Positions 18,507 through 27,502 of a DNA stretch of 64,000 nt are shown in pieces (position 1 is the stretch's first letter; each line of letters begins with the position of its first letter). Origin of the DNA: UBA4582 sp038106185. GTDB lineage: Bacteria > Pseudomonadota > Gammaproteobacteria > Pseudomonadales > Azotimanducaceae. The position numbers and the translations under genes are program-made. The stretch covers positions 1-64,000 of the forward strand of contig JAYODE010000008.1 in NCBI GenBank assembly GCA_038106185.1, given 5' to 3'. The notes beneath the pieces were generated by a model that worked only from the letters and a program-made list of their open reading frames with translations, did not search any database and was not told the DNA's origin.

Positions 18507-20504
18507 CTAGAGGCTGATACTCAGTCCCAAGCGGGCGGCCCTGCCAGGGGCGCGAAAGCCAAACACCTCTTCATAGTCTTCGGCAAGGGCGTTATCGAGT
18601 CTGAAATTCAGTTGAAACTGTGAATTGAAGTCGTGGCTGGCAGCGATATTGAGCAAAGTATAGCCTTTCAGATTCACGCGGACCTGGTATGGCGGTTCTG
18701 GCGGGAAAAAATCATCCAGTTGGGCGCCGGTATGAATCACGGCGACATTCAGGTTGGAGCGCTGCCAGGCGTAGTTGCCATTGATAGCAAAATGGTGGCG
18801 AGGACGCCTGATCTCATCTTGCGGATCCGGGCCCTGCGAATCCTCTGTCGCATCAAGATAGGAATAGCTACCGCGCAGTTTCAGATTGTCTGTGACCTGC
18901 CAGTTCAGGTCTATCTCAAACCCCTGACGCGCTGATTCTGTGAGGTTGTTGCTGGCGGTGAAGACGTTGGCAGCACTGTCATAATCAAAGCCATTGATTT
19001 CATCTTTTAGCGTTGAGCGGAACCAGCTGGCGGATACCAGTATCCCTATCGGGTCAAACCGTTGGCGAAGTCCCAGTTCCCAGCTACGTGCCCGCTCCGG
19101 CTTAAGCTGCGGATTCCCTCGAAACGAGTCGAAGAATCCAAAGCGCTCTGTGAACGTCGGGTTCTTGTTCGCCTCCCCAAGGGACGTGAACAGCGTAGTT
19201 GCGTCGCTGGAATGCCAGGCTGCCGTGGTTCGCCAGGTGAAGGCATCCTGAAACTCGCTGTTGTCTTCCTGGCGAGCACTCAGAGACAGTTCAAGGTCTT
19301 CGATATTGAGCCGATATTCGCCAGCCAACGCCCGGTTTCGAGTGGTCAGATCCTTGTTGGGATCGCCAAGAAAGCTGGCGCTGCCGCGTTGCGAGTAGTC
19401 TTCGGTTTCATGCTCGGCGATCAGAGTCAGCGTCTGCTGGTCAAGGTACAAATCGGTTTGAAGTGCTATGCGATCCCGCGTGCCGCGGCTGGAATCGGTG
19501 CTGGTTTGCGCCGCCAGATTGGTGTTGTCTGAGTCGGTTCTGGAGAAGCTGAGCGACTGGCTGAGCCGGCCCTCCAACATGTCAAAATTGGCTGACACCC
19601 TGCTGTAGGTCTGGATTGAGTCGGTCGAGACATCAGCGTCGACAGGCAAGCCCGTGACCGCATAATCAATGTCGTCATAGGCAGCGGATGATCGAGTCTG
19701 GCGATAGCTGAAGCCGAGCTGGAACTCCTCGACAGGCAGGTAGTTACCGTTTAAAGCGAAAGTCGTATTTTCATAACCGTCGTCTTCGGTCCCCTGGCGA
19801 GAAGTATTGGTACCGTCGGTTTGGTAGTGATCTAGGCCCAGGCTAAACTGATAATGATGATCTTTGAGTTGGTAATTCGCTCCAATTGCGCGACTGTCAA
19901 ATGCGCCAAGTTCAGTGTTAACCGTTAGTCGATGGTGATTGTCTGTACGACCATCTGGGATCGTGATCACGTTGATGACGCCTGCGAGCGCGTCACTGCC
20001 CCAGAGTGCACTTTGGGGGCCGCGGACCACTTCTATGCGCTCAATTCGATCCACAGATAGGTGAGCAAAGTTGAACTCACTACCCTGCGCGACGTCGTTG
20101 GCTTCAACGCCGTCTATGAGGACGAGTATCTGATTCGCTTCTGCGCCTCGAACTCTAACCTGTGTCACAGCGCCCCTGGCGCCCTGTTGGCTGACGGCAA
20201 AGCCGGGGAGTTCACGCAATAAGTCAGCGATACTGCTGGCGTTTCGTTGCTGAATTTCTGCCTTGCTGAGAATACTGATAGCGCTTGCCGTCTCATTGAC
20301 GTCGACGGGCGTTCGTGAAGCTGTGACCGTGATAGTGGGTAGATATGGGGTGGACGTAGGCGCCGCTTCAGCATCACTCGCATTGGCGGGCAAGGCGAGC
20401 GTAAAGACGATTTTAAAGCCGATTGTAAAAGCGAGAACTGATGTTAGAGGCGTAGAAGTCGCCAGGCGCCGAAGGCGGGTCCGCAACCAGTGTTTGTCGG
20501 TCAT
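18507..20504 (-). CDS. btuB: TonB-dependent vitamin B12 receptor
   Basis: Outer-membrane TonB-dependent transporter (665 residues) assigned to cobalamin because a cobalamin riboswitch precedes it. A signal region (residues about 15-45, ending ALPANA) is followed by a TonB-box-like TITVTASRTP, then a plug domain with RVRGAEANQILVLIDGVEAND and RIEVVRGPQSALWGSDALAGVINVIT. A beta-barrel ends in GRAARLGLSISL with the terminal aromatic-rich strand pattern reduced to Leu. The ribosome site GGAGGA lies close before the ATG and is probably sequestered when B12 is bound. No btuCDF or cobalamin-synthesis gene is nearby. Confidence 0.9.
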   Translation of the reverse strand: MTDKHWLRTRLRRLATSTPLTSVLAFTIGFKIVFTLALPANASDAEAAPTSTPYLPTITVTASRTPVDVNETASAISILSKAEIQQRNASSIADLLRELPGFAVSQQGARGAVTQVRVRGAEANQILVLIDGVEANDVAQGSEFNFAHLSVDRIERIEVVRGPQSALWGSDALAGVINVITIPDGRTDNHHRLTVNTELGAFDSRAIGANYQLKDHHYQFSLGLDHYQTDGTNTSRQGTEDDGYENTTFALNGNYLPVEEFQLGFSYRQTRSSAAYDDIDYAVTGLPVDADVSTDSIQTYSRVSANFDMLEGRLSQSLSFSRTDSDNTNLAAQTSTDSSRGTRDRIALQTDLYLDQQTLTLIAEHETEDYSQRGSASFLGDPNKDLTTRNRALAGEYRLNIEDLELSLSARQEDNSEFQDAFTWRTTAAWHSSDATTLFTSLGEANKNPTFTERFGFFDSFRGNPQLKPERARSWELGLRQRFDPIGILVSASWFRSTLKDEINGFDYDSAANVFTASNNLTESARQGFEIDLNWQVTDNLKLRGSYSYLDATEDSQGPDPQDEIRRPRHHFAINGNYAWQRSNLNVAVIHTGAQLDDFFPPEPPYQVRVNLKGYTLLNIAASHDFNSQFQLNFRLDNALAEDYEEVFGFRAPGRAARLGLSISL

Positions 20505-20507
20505 AAT

Positions 20508-20549
20508 TCCTCCACACTCTCACCCGAGTGTTGAACGAGCGCAGGAGGA
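20508..20549 (-). promoter_or_regulatory. Riboswitch expression platform (SD sequestration)
   Basis: On the mRNA strand TCCTCC (20549-20544) is perfectly complementary to the btuB ribosome site GGAGGA (20513-20508). Between them ACACTC-GGGTGA-GAGTGT forms a 6-bp hairpin directly abutting the ribosome site. Translational control is implied. Confidence 0.55.
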
Positions 20550-20604
20550 CTTAGTGGACCGCGAAAGAGCCAGCACTATCGCCCGCCGCGATGTGATTAG
20601 GGTG

Positions 20605-20795
20605 TTGAGTAGCGGGCCGGTCTCCGGACTCACGAGTGAAAGACTTCGTGTACACCTGCCTTCCCATGCCCGATAGGCACAGTGGCGTCATAGGTGGACT
20701 AACTCGTATACCGTTGCGGGGGCAGTGCCAGGTTTTCACTGGCTTCCCGTTTCATCCCCGTGTCTATGACACATAAAACGCGGGGACACCTTCTA
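20605..20795 (-). promoter_or_regulatory. Cobalamin riboswitch
   Basis: Read on the minus strand this leader contains the AdoCbl-aptamer hallmarks in order: GAAACGGGAAGCCAGTG, a GGCACTGCCCCCGCAACGGTA block, GCCACTGTG...GGGAAGGCAGGTG, and GAGTCCGGAGACCGGCC near the 3' end. It lies about 100 bases before btuB. Boundaries are approximate. Confidence 0.92.
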
Positions 20796-20900
20796 CAAAG
20801 ACCAGGCAAGAGTAGTCTCCCAACTGAACCCAGTCAACGAAGTTTTCTTTGCAATGGTTATGAAACGCCTTCATGCTCTAATTAACGCGCCTGACTCGAC

Positions 20901-21000
20901 NNNNNNNNNNNNNNNNNNNNNNNNNNNNNNNNNNNNNNNNNNNNNNNNNNNNNNNNNNNNNNNNNNNNNNNNNNNNNNNNNNNNNNNNNNNNNNNNNNNN
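20901..21000. other. Assembly gap (100 N)
   Basis: Scaffold gap of conventional length between the btuB leader and the SGNH hydrolase gene. Unlike the other gaps, no clear tandem repeat is visible at its edges. Confidence 0.95.
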
Positions 21001-21067
21001 GTGATACTCGAGACTGTGATAGATTTGACAGCAATAGCTGCTGAACAACCTTGAATAAACCGAAACT

Positions 21068-21877
21068 ATGCTGCGACTGACTTTCCTTTGGACCCTATGT
21101 CTATTCCTCGCGCCACTGCTCTTGTTGCAAGGCCGGCTGGTTAGAGCGCGCACGCCTTTGCTGCCTGTCGCGTCAGGACCCACCCAGGGTCATGAAGGAG
21201 CGGGCCCAAGTCCGAATCTGGTATTGGGTCTTGGTGACTCGGTCATTGCTGGCGTGGGTGTCGATCAGGTTGATGCAGGACTGACTCGGCAGTTAGCGCT
21301 GCAACTGCATCTTAAGCTTGATCAGCCCATCGCTTGGCAGGTTGAAGGTAGAAACGGTGATCGAGCCCGCGATCTGATCGTCCGATTGCGCCAGCTTAGA
21401 GGTGATGAGCCGGCGTTGCTGTTGATATCAATCGGCGTCAACGATGTGTCTCATTTGACCTCTCTGACCCGTTGGCAATGGGAGGTTACGCAATTGATCT
21501 CTGAACTGAAGTCCTTTAGTGCTGCGCCCATTGTGTTTCTGGGTATTCCGCCAATGGGTGCCTTTACGACCTTACCCCAGCCGCTTCGATTTGCACTTGG
21601 TGTTCGAGCTCAGCTGCTGGATCAGACCCTGCAACGGGCGGCGAAATTACTCAAAGGCGTTTATTGGTTTGATACAGCCAGCGAGTTTCAGGCGCAATAT
21701 CTCGCTTCTGATGGCTATCACCCCGGTCCGCGCGCCTGTGAGCTTCTGGCGGCTCGACTGGCGTTGCAATTCGGTCATCTAATGCCCAGTGCCGATCCGG
21801 CTCTGACGCCAGCGCCTGAGCCGAAGCAAGCGCCAAAACCGCTGGCTGCTTGGTCTGATCACACGCAAGAACCTTGA
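21068..21877 (+). CDS. SGNH/GDSL-family hydrolase
   Basis: Predicted serine esterase or lipase of the SGNH fold (269 residues) with an N-terminal hydrophobic signal/anchor (residues about 4-21), hence probably periplasmic or membrane-tethered. The four blocks are visible: GDS (Ser58), the block II glycine in GRNG (94-97), GVND (Asn125) and DGYHPG (Asp215, His218). A proline/alanine-rich tail of about 35 residues follows. It stands alone between the gap and a SulP carrier. The substrate is unknown. Confidence 0.87.
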   Translation: MLRLTFLWTLCLFLAPLLLLQGRLVRARTPLLPVASGPTQGHEGAGPSPNLVLGLGDSVIAGVGVDQVDAGLTRQLALQLHLKLDQPIAWQVEGRNGDRARDLIVRLRQLRGDEPALLLISIGVNDVSHLTSLTRWQWEVTQLISELKSFSAAPIVFLGIPPMGAFTTLPQPLRFALGVRAQLLDQTLQRAAKLLKGVYWFDTASEFQAQYLASDGYHPGPRACELLAARLALQFGHLMPSADPALTPAPEPKQAPKPLAAWSDHTQEP

Positions 21878-21951
21878 GCGCACCATGACTCGACCCCCTT
21901 GTTCGTGCCGCTCGCCTTTTTTCTGGACCTCGTCTATATGATAATCCTGCC

Positions 21952-23697
21952 ATGTTAATGAAACGTTGGTTGATACAGCTATTACCGGTGATGCAGTGGT
22001 GGCCCAAGTACAACGGTGAGGCATTCAGGGCCGATCTGGTTGCCGGGATCGTGGTGCTGTTTATTACCATCCCCCAAGTCATTGCCTACGCTTTTCTGGC
22101 GGGCTTGCCAGCAGAGACTGGGTTATATGCGGCGATCATGGCCCTGCTGTGCTATGCGGCCTTTGGCAGCTGTCGAACGCTGGCAGTCGGCCCAACTGCG
22201 ATTCTTGCGATGATGAGTCTTGAGGCTGTCTCTGCTTTTCAAACTCCTGGTACCCTTGAGTACACCGTAACAGCCAGTAAACTCGCCCTGCTGACAGGCG
22301 GCGTGTTGCTCCTATTGCGTCTGGTCAACTTTGGCGCTGTAGTCAGTTTTCTTAGTCATGCAGTGGTCACAGGATTTATAACGGCTGCGGCAATACTGAT
22401 TATCACCAATCAAATTCCGTCCATACTGGGGCTATCGTCGCCGCCTGACACGATGGTACCCACAGTTTTACAACATGTCGCCAGCGGTATCTGGCGGCTC
22501 AATCTGATAACCACATGCATTGCGATCGGGTCCATGTTGCTGCTCTGGTTCTGCCGTCATCGTCTTGAAGCACTGTTATTGTCTATCGGGATCAGTTCGC
22601 GCTGGGTTAGCAGTTTGGTGAAGTCTGCACCCATGTACGCTGTGATTATTTCTGTCATCCTCGTCTGGTCGATGGGGCTGGTGCAAAGCCATGATGTGTC
22701 GGTCGTGGGCGTCATTCCCCATCAGTTACCAGAACTGGTGACCTTGAAGCTGAGTCTCAGCGATATTCAACAACTACTGCCGTCGGCAGCCCTGATGTCA
22801 ATGGTGATCTTTATGGAAAGCACCTCCATCGGCGCGGCGGTCGCGAGCAAGCGTCGAGAAAAAATTGAACCAAACCAGGAACTTGTTGGCTTGGGCTTGG
22901 CTAACGTCGGGTCCGCGATGGTCGGTGGCTTTGCTGTCGCAGGCAGTTTCGCCAGGACAGTTGTTAATTTCAGTTCCGGTGCCGTAACGCCAGTGGCGTC
23001 GTTGGTTACCTGTCTGCTGGTAGTGGTAACGCTGGTCTGGTTCGCACCTTGGTTCTATTACCTCCCCAAAGCGGTGTTGTCGGCGATTATTGTTATGTCC
23101 GCGATTCAATTAATTGACCTGCATGGTATTAAAAAGACTTTCCGATTCAATCGTATTGATTCGGTGACCTTTAGTGGTACTTTTCTGGCCGTTCTGTTCC
23201 TGGGTGTGGAGACCGGTATTCTTGCTGGCATAGCGATTTCGTTCATACTACTCATCAGAAGTAGCAGCAAGCCCCATATCGCCGTTGTCGGTCGAGTCGG
23301 TAACAGTGAAACCTTTCGAAATGTTCTTCGATATGAGGTGCAGACATCACCTCAGGTGCTGGCTCTACGAATCGACGAGAGCATCTACTTCGTTAATACT
23401 CGCTATATTGAGATGTTTTTATTCAATCAGATAGCCGACTCAAAGGCGATTAAACATGTTGTTTTGATCTGCAGCTCAGCCAATTTTATTGATACAAGTG
23501 GCCTGGAAATGCTTGAACTGGTCCAGGAAAATCTGGCGGAAGTTGGCGTGACGCTTCATCTGGCGGAAGTCAAGAGCCCTGTCATGGACAAGCTGAAAGA
23601 AACTGAGTTTTATGCAAATATGAAGGGCAATATCTACCTTTCCACCGATATTGCCATGCGTGACTTGGCAGAATCTGAGTCGATAGAGGTAAGATAA
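21952..23697 (+). CDS. SulP-family anion transporter with STAS domain
   Basis: Inner-membrane SLC26/SulP carrier (581 residues). The N-terminal membrane domain shows the family signature AFRADLVAGIVVLFITIPQVIAYAFLAGLPAETGLYAA, and a second conserved block lies at ESTSIGAAVASKRREKIEPNQELVGLGLANVGSAMVGGFAVAGSFARTVVN. A cytosolic STAS domain occupies the last 110 residues (VVLICSSANFIDTSGLEMLE). Such carriers move sulfate, bicarbonate or dicarboxylates; no carbonic anhydrase or cysteine gene is adjacent to decide between them. Confidence 0.92.
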   Translation: MLMKRWLIQLLPVMQWWPKYNGEAFRADLVAGIVVLFITIPQVIAYAFLAGLPAETGLYAAIMALLCYAAFGSCRTLAVGPTAILAMMSLEAVSAFQTPGTLEYTVTASKLALLTGGVLLLLRLVNFGAVVSFLSHAVVTGFITAAAILIITNQIPSILGLSSPPDTMVPTVLQHVASGIWRLNLITTCIAIGSMLLLWFCRHRLEALLLSIGISSRWVSSLVKSAPMYAVIISVILVWSMGLVQSHDVSVVGVIPHQLPELVTLKLSLSDIQQLLPSAALMSMVIFMESTSIGAAVASKRREKIEPNQELVGLGLANVGSAMVGGFAVAGSFARTVVNFSSGAVTPVASLVTCLLVVVTLVWFAPWFYYLPKAVLSAIIVMSAIQLIDLHGIKKTFRFNRIDSVTFSGTFLAVLFLGVETGILAGIAISFILLIRSSSKPHIAVVGRVGNSETFRNVLRYEVQTSPQVLALRIDESIYFVNTRYIEMFLFNQIADSKAIKHVVLICSSANFIDTSGLEMLELVQENLAEVGVTLHLAEVKSPVMDKLKETEFYANMKGNIYLSTDIAMRDLAESESIEVR

Positions 23698-23726
23698 TTT
23701 TTCAGGGTGACTAAAACAGGAGGCTA

Positions 23727-24446
23727 ATGATGCATAACCAAAAGATAGAATATCGAGACGGTGATGTGGTGCTTGAGGGTTATCTGGCATATGACGATAG
23801 TATAAAGGGGCCACGTCCTGCGGTACTGATCGCTCATGACTGGACCGGTCGACGGGGGTTTGCAACGGCGAAGGCTGATGAAATGGCGCGCCTGGGTTAT
23901 GTAGGCTTTGCCCTGGACATGTACGGTAAAGGGGTATTTGGCAGCGACAATGATGTCGAGGCTAATAGCGCCCTCATGGGTCCTTTCGCATCAGATAGAG
24001 CCAAGTTGCGGGCGCGGATGATAGCGGCCCTGAATTGTGTCAAGGGCCTGCAGGTAGTTGATGCCACCAAGGTTGGCGCTATGGGTTATTGTTTCGGGGG
24101 CATGTGCGTGCTGGAGTTGGCGCGTGCTGGCGCCGATATTGGTGGTGTGATCAGCATTCACGGGATTTTCTCCGCGGGCAACGTCCCTAATGGTTCAATC
24201 AGTGCGAAGGTGCTGTGTTTACATGGACACGATGATCCGATGGTACCGCCCGAGCAGGTGCTGGCATTCGAGCAGGAAATGAGCGCAGCCGGTGCTGACT
24301 GGCAGGTTCATGCCTATGGCGGCACTATGCATGCGTTTACCAATCCGGATGCGAACAATCCGAGTTTTGGCACCCTGTTCAATCCTGTCGCGAATCAACG
24401 AGCGACTCGATCCATTGAAAATTTTTGGGCGGAGATATTCCGGTAG
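23727..24446 (+). CDS. Dienelactone hydrolase family protein
   Basis: Alpha/beta-hydrolase of the dienelactone hydrolase family (239 residues). The cysteine nucleophile lies in GYCFGG (Cys122), the acid in HGHDDPMVP (about Asp169/170) and the histidine in GGTMHAFTNP (His202), so the Cys-Asp-His triad is complete. Family members open lactones in chloroaromatic pathways or hydrolyse other small esters. AGGAGG precedes two tandem ATG codons; the second (23730) has the better spacing. It has a distant relative at 45352. Confidence 0.9.
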   Translation: MMHNQKIEYRDGDVVLEGYLAYDDSIKGPRPAVLIAHDWTGRRGFATAKADEMARLGYVGFALDMYGKGVFGSDNDVEANSALMGPFASDRAKLRARMIAALNCVKGLQVVDATKVGAMGYCFGGMCVLELARAGADIGGVISIHGIFSAGNVPNGSISAKVLCLHGHDDPMVPPEQVLAFEQEMSAAGADWQVHAYGGTMHAFTNPDANNPSFGTLFNPVANQRATRSIENFWAEIFR

Positions 24447-24466
24447 TCCCCGGTTAGCGGGCGACC

Positions 24467-25441
24467 ATGCGACGAAGTTTATTCAGGTTAGCGGTTGTTA
24501 TCGCCATCGTCCTGGTGGCGGGTCTGCTGCTGGCCATGAATGTGCTTCGAGTGACTCAGGCTCAAATTGACAGTCTGAATCCGCAGCTGCCTGACTATCG
24601 GCAGATCATGGCCTCTCGGCAAGCACATTTGCCCACAGCCATTCACTTTCTGCCCACCGCCACTCGATCGATAGCACGCGATCTGGTATTGAATGCACAG
24701 CAAGATTCGATGCCCAAAGGTGAGGTCGATCTGAGTTTTCCCGCCTTTGTATTGACCTGGAACGATGGCCGTCGTTTCGTTATCGACGGCGGTCTGGAAG
24801 CCAACCCGAAAGGGTCATTCATGCGGCTTGTAGAATGGTTGGCAAATAGCGTCGATGGGCAGTCGATGGTGTATCAGCAAGCGCTGCACAACAGGCTTGA
24901 TGTCGCCAGTATCCAGGGTCTCGGGTTGACGCACTTGCACAAGGATCATACCGCTGGACTCAAAGGCCTCTGTGCTGCCGGTGCACGATTGACCACTTAC
25001 CAGACAGTCGAACAGTTCACTATGCAGAATTATTCGACTTTTGGTGGTGACGATGACTTGGCAGCAATGACCTGCTCGACTCGACTCGTATTAGCTGAAC
25101 AGGATAGCCTGCTTCGAGATGTTCAAGGTTTTCCCGGTTTGTACCTGGTCCATGTTGCCGGCCACACACCGGGCAGCCAGGTATTTATAGCGCATGTTCG
25201 ACGTCCTACAGGGGTCACGACCTACGTCATAGGCGGTGATATTGCCAATCACCAGGACGGCGTGACTCACAATATTGGTAAACCAATCTGGTACAGTCGC
25301 TGGTTAGTGCCGGAGAACCTCGCCCAGATGCGTCGGCTCAGAGAGTGGTTGAAGTCGTTGGCGAGCAAGCACCAGCTGCAGGTGCTGCTATCCCACGACC
25401 TTCGAGCACTCAAGGACAGTGGCGTTCCAGCGCTCGATTAA
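24467..25441 (+). CDS. MBL-fold metallo-hydrolase, membrane-anchored
   Basis: Metallo-beta-lactamase-fold hydrolase (324 residues). An N-terminal hydrophobic helix (about residues 6-24) anchors or exports it. The zinc motif HLHKDH is in LTHLHKDHTAGLKG, followed by HVAGHTPGSQVF, GGDIANH and a late LSHD histidine. It follows the dienelactone hydrolase gene by 20 bases and may be co-transcribed. Family membership is clear, the reaction is not. Confidence 0.85.
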   Translation: MRRSLFRLAVVIAIVLVAGLLLAMNVLRVTQAQIDSLNPQLPDYRQIMASRQAHLPTAIHFLPTATRSIARDLVLNAQQDSMPKGEVDLSFPAFVLTWNDGRRFVIDGGLEANPKGSFMRLVEWLANSVDGQSMVYQQALHNRLDVASIQGLGLTHLHKDHTAGLKGLCAAGARLTTYQTVEQFTMQNYSTFGGDDDLAAMTCSTRLVLAEQDSLLRDVQGFPGLYLVHVAGHTPGSQVFIAHVRRPTGVTTYVIGGDIANHQDGVTHNIGKPIWYSRWLVPENLAQMRRLREWLKSLASKHQLQVLLSHDLRALKDSGVPALD

Positions 25442-25471
25442 AAGGATTGAGTCACAGGTGATCTCAAAAGG

Positions 25472-26242
25472 CTAAAAATGATCCTTCAGCTGCCGAGTTT
25501 TAGCGAAGACATCCACCAGTGGGGCGCCGGCCATGTCGATCGTTTGCTGCAGATCGTGGCTCATGGGCCGCAAAAAAGGGTTTGTGGCTTTTTCGAGGCC
25601 CAAGGTGGACGGCACGGTCGGCTGTCCAGCCGCTCTTAGGGTGTCAATTTCGCGCGAGCGCTGCTGTAGCTGATCGTTCTGAGGTTCAACGCTGAGTGCA
25701 AATCGGGCGTTGGATTGCGTGTACTCGTGAGCGCAATACACCAGCGTCTCATCGGGCAATGTCAGCAGCTTCTGCAGGCTTTGCCACATTTGTGCGGGCG
25801 TCCCCTCAAAGAGTCGTCCGCAACCCAGTGCAAAGAGTGCATCTCCGCTGAACAGGACCGCGTCATCGGGAAAGTAATAGGCGATATGACCCAGAGTGTG
25901 GCCTGACACGTCTATGACCTCAACCCTATGCCCGCCAAAGTCAAATCCATCGCCGTCTCCCACCAGGATGTCAATGCCCGGTATTCGCTCAGCATCAGTC
26001 TTTGAGCCAATGATTTGGCACTGCCACTGAGTCTTGAGTGCCAGGTTACCGCCTGCATGATCGAAATGGTGGTGGGTATTGAAAATGTGAGTCAGCTTCC
26101 AGTTAAGCTGCTTGAGTGCTGCATTCAAAGGTTCGATTTCTGGCGTATCGATCGCTGCTGTCAGCTGGGATTCTGCATCGTGAATCAGATAGCCGTAGTT
26201 GTCAGAAAGGCATGGGAATTGGTGGACCTGTAATTTTGCCAT
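25472..26242 (-). CDS. gloB: Hydroxyacylglutathione hydrolase (glyoxalase II)
   Basis: Zinc/iron enzyme that hydrolyses S-lactoylglutathione in methylglyoxal detoxification (256 residues, usual length). The start LQVHQFPCLSDNYGYLIHD, metal motif THHHFDHAGGN, DVSGHTLGHIAYYF, FSGDALFALGCGRLFEGTP and YCAHEYTQSNARFAL are diagnostic of GloB. The C-terminal substrate-binding helix ends in NPFLRP. It is transcribed against the upstream MBL hydrolase; the two are different MBL subfamilies. Confidence 0.95.
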   Translation of the reverse strand: MAKLQVHQFPCLSDNYGYLIHDAESQLTAAIDTPEIEPLNAALKQLNWKLTHIFNTHHHFDHAGGNLALKTQWQCQIIGSKTDAERIPGIDILVGDGDGFDFGGHRVEVIDVSGHTLGHIAYYFPDDAVLFSGDALFALGCGRLFEGTPAQMWQSLQKLLTLPDETLVYCAHEYTQSNARFALSVEPQNDQLQQRSREIDTLRAAGQPTVPSTLGLEKATNPFLRPMSHDLQQTIDMAGAPLVDVFAKTRQLKDHF

Positions 26243-26270
26243 GGGAACCTTTAGTCGTTTGTTAAGGTGT

Positions 26271-26317
26271 TTAGTGAAAAGTATTTAGTGAAAAGCATGT
26301 AGTGAAAAGCATGTAGT
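26271..26317. repeat. 14-bp tandem repeat running into an assembly gap
   Basis: Three full copies of TTAGTGAAAAGCAT-like units (the last two differ at the first base) and the start of a fourth stop exactly at the gap 26318-26417. The array is probably longer in the genome. Confidence 0.85.
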
Positions 26318-26417
26318 NNNNNNNNNNNNNNNNNNNNNNNNNNNNNNNNNNNNNNNNNNNNNNNNNNNNNNNNNNNNNNNNNNNNNNNNNNNNNNNNNNN
26401 NNNNNNNNNNNNNNNNN
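26318..26417. other. Assembly gap (100 N) inside a tandem repeat
   Basis: Scaffold gap whose left edge is in the middle of a 14-bp tandem repeat. Confidence 0.95.
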
Positions 26418-26438
26418 CCAATGCTTTAAATCCAGTGC

Positions 26439-26945
26439 TCACGTGCGATTTTGCGTTTCACTGGAAAGCAGAATTTTCGAGTCCAGCATGCGCTCTTCAG
26501 CAATCGTAAACCAACCTTTAATGACCTGACCCGCCAATACGGCTGGCAGCCACAGGCGATCGTCGTCCCACATCTCGTCGAACGGCAAGTCAGCAATGGG
26601 CGTCCACAAGGGAATCGCCTCAGCCGTTTCTGTGGGTGTACCTCTATAGTCAGTGGCGATAAACACGTAGCCATGAATACGGGGCATGTCTTCCGCATGA
26701 AAGAACAATTCGCCACCGGCCTGGACATTCAATGGCGTAATCAGAAGCTCTTCTTGCGTTTCTCTGATGGCGCAGGCTTTGGGTGTTTCGCCAGCCTCGA
26801 GATGACCTCCGGGACCGTTAATTTTGCCGGCGCCAAGTCCCCGCTTCTTGCGTATCAGAAGCACCTGGTCTTGCTTGATAACGAACAACAGTGTTGCAGT
26901 CAGGTCTGGTTGCCAGGTGCTCCAATCAATATCTGCTACTTTCAT
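26439..26945 (-). CDS. Nudix hydrolase (MutT/MTH1-like)
   Basis: Nudix pyrophosphohydrolase (168 residues from the only in-frame ATG near the start). The Nudix box reads GGHLEAGETPKACAIRETQEEL, matching GX5EX7REUXEE. The preceding LLIRKKRGLGAGKINGPGG is close to the MTH1/8-oxo-dGTPase pattern, and WTPIADLPFDEMWDDDRLWLP also fits that subgroup. It may cleanse the nucleotide pool of oxidised purines (family inference). A TTG at 26990 would add 15 residues. GAGAGGA sits very close to the ATG. Confidence 0.85.
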   Translation of the reverse strand: MKVADIDWSTWQPDLTATLLFVIKQDQVLLIRKKRGLGAGKINGPGGHLEAGETPKACAIRETQEELLITPLNVQAGGELFFHAEDMPRIHGYVFIATDYRGTPTETAEAIPLWTPIADLPFDEMWDDDRLWLPAVLAGQVIKGWFTIAEERMLDSKILLSSETQNRT

Positions 26946-27179
26946 TCCTCTCGCTCGGCTATTTATTCTGCGCAGCTTAGTCCTTAGCAAGGCATGAACG
27001 GCGGCCCGCAGTTGAAGAGACTAGTCGTTAACCTGGATGTCTTCAAGTTCCACGAGTCGTTCAGACTGACGCGAGCGGGGCATATTAAGCATACCGGTAC
27101 TGGCAATCTCTCGTGGCTTGAGACATGATTAGGGGCTAGGCGGTGACCGAAGGGTGCGTTGCGCAAACCGCGAATGGAT

Positions 27180-27251
27180 ATTCAACAGATCACTTTGATT
27201 CAACAGATCACTTTGATTCAACAGAGCACTTTGATTAGACAGATCACTATG
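27180..27251. repeat. 18-bp tandem repeat, four copies
   Basis: ATTCAACAGATCACTTTG is present twice without change, then with one and then three substitutions. It lies between the divergent Nudix gene and a small membrane-peptide gene. The rest of the 26946-27273 spacer shows nothing else recognisable. Confidence 0.9.
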
Positions 27252-27273
27252 ATTGATTGTCGGGAGAAAATGA

Positions 27274-27387
27274 ATGAGCGTTTTTAATGAAGACGATAGC
27301 AAGACCGTGAGATCGCTGATGCTAACCTTTGGCGGATTTATTGCACTAACCGTCTTTTTGGCAGTTTTAGCTGTGTATCTGACCTAG
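27274..27387 (+). CDS. Small single-span membrane protein (37 aa)
   Basis: Short open frame of 37 residues: a charged N-terminus (MSVFNEDDSKTVRS) followed by one hydrophobic helix of about 20 residues (LMLTFGGFIALTVFLAVLAV) and YLT. GGGAGA lies seven bases upstream of the ATG, and a strong bidirectional terminator starts 24 bases after the stop, so it looks like a genuine monocistronic gene. I do not recognise a named family. The topology, acidic N-terminus in the cytoplasm and short periplasmic end, resembles regulatory small membrane proteins, but no function can be given. Confidence 0.65.
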   Translation: MSVFNEDDSKTVRSLMLTFGGFIALTVFLAVLAVYLT

Positions 27388-27410
27388 TCCTGTTTTTACG
27401 GGTTTGAATT

Positions 27411-27444
27411 GAAAAAAGCCGGACGAGAAGTCCGGTTTTTTTTT
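27411..27444. terminator. Bidirectional Rho-independent terminator
   Basis: CCGGAC-GAGAA-GTCCGG hairpin, preceded by six A and followed by nine T. It serves the 37-residue peptide gene on the plus strand and probably the convergent SRPBCC-Rieske gene on the minus strand. Confidence 0.85.
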
Positions 27445-27502
27445 GGTTAGCGTGTTCGCTGAGGGATTTGTCTAAAAGCACTGGATCCCGCTGAGATCCC
27501 AG

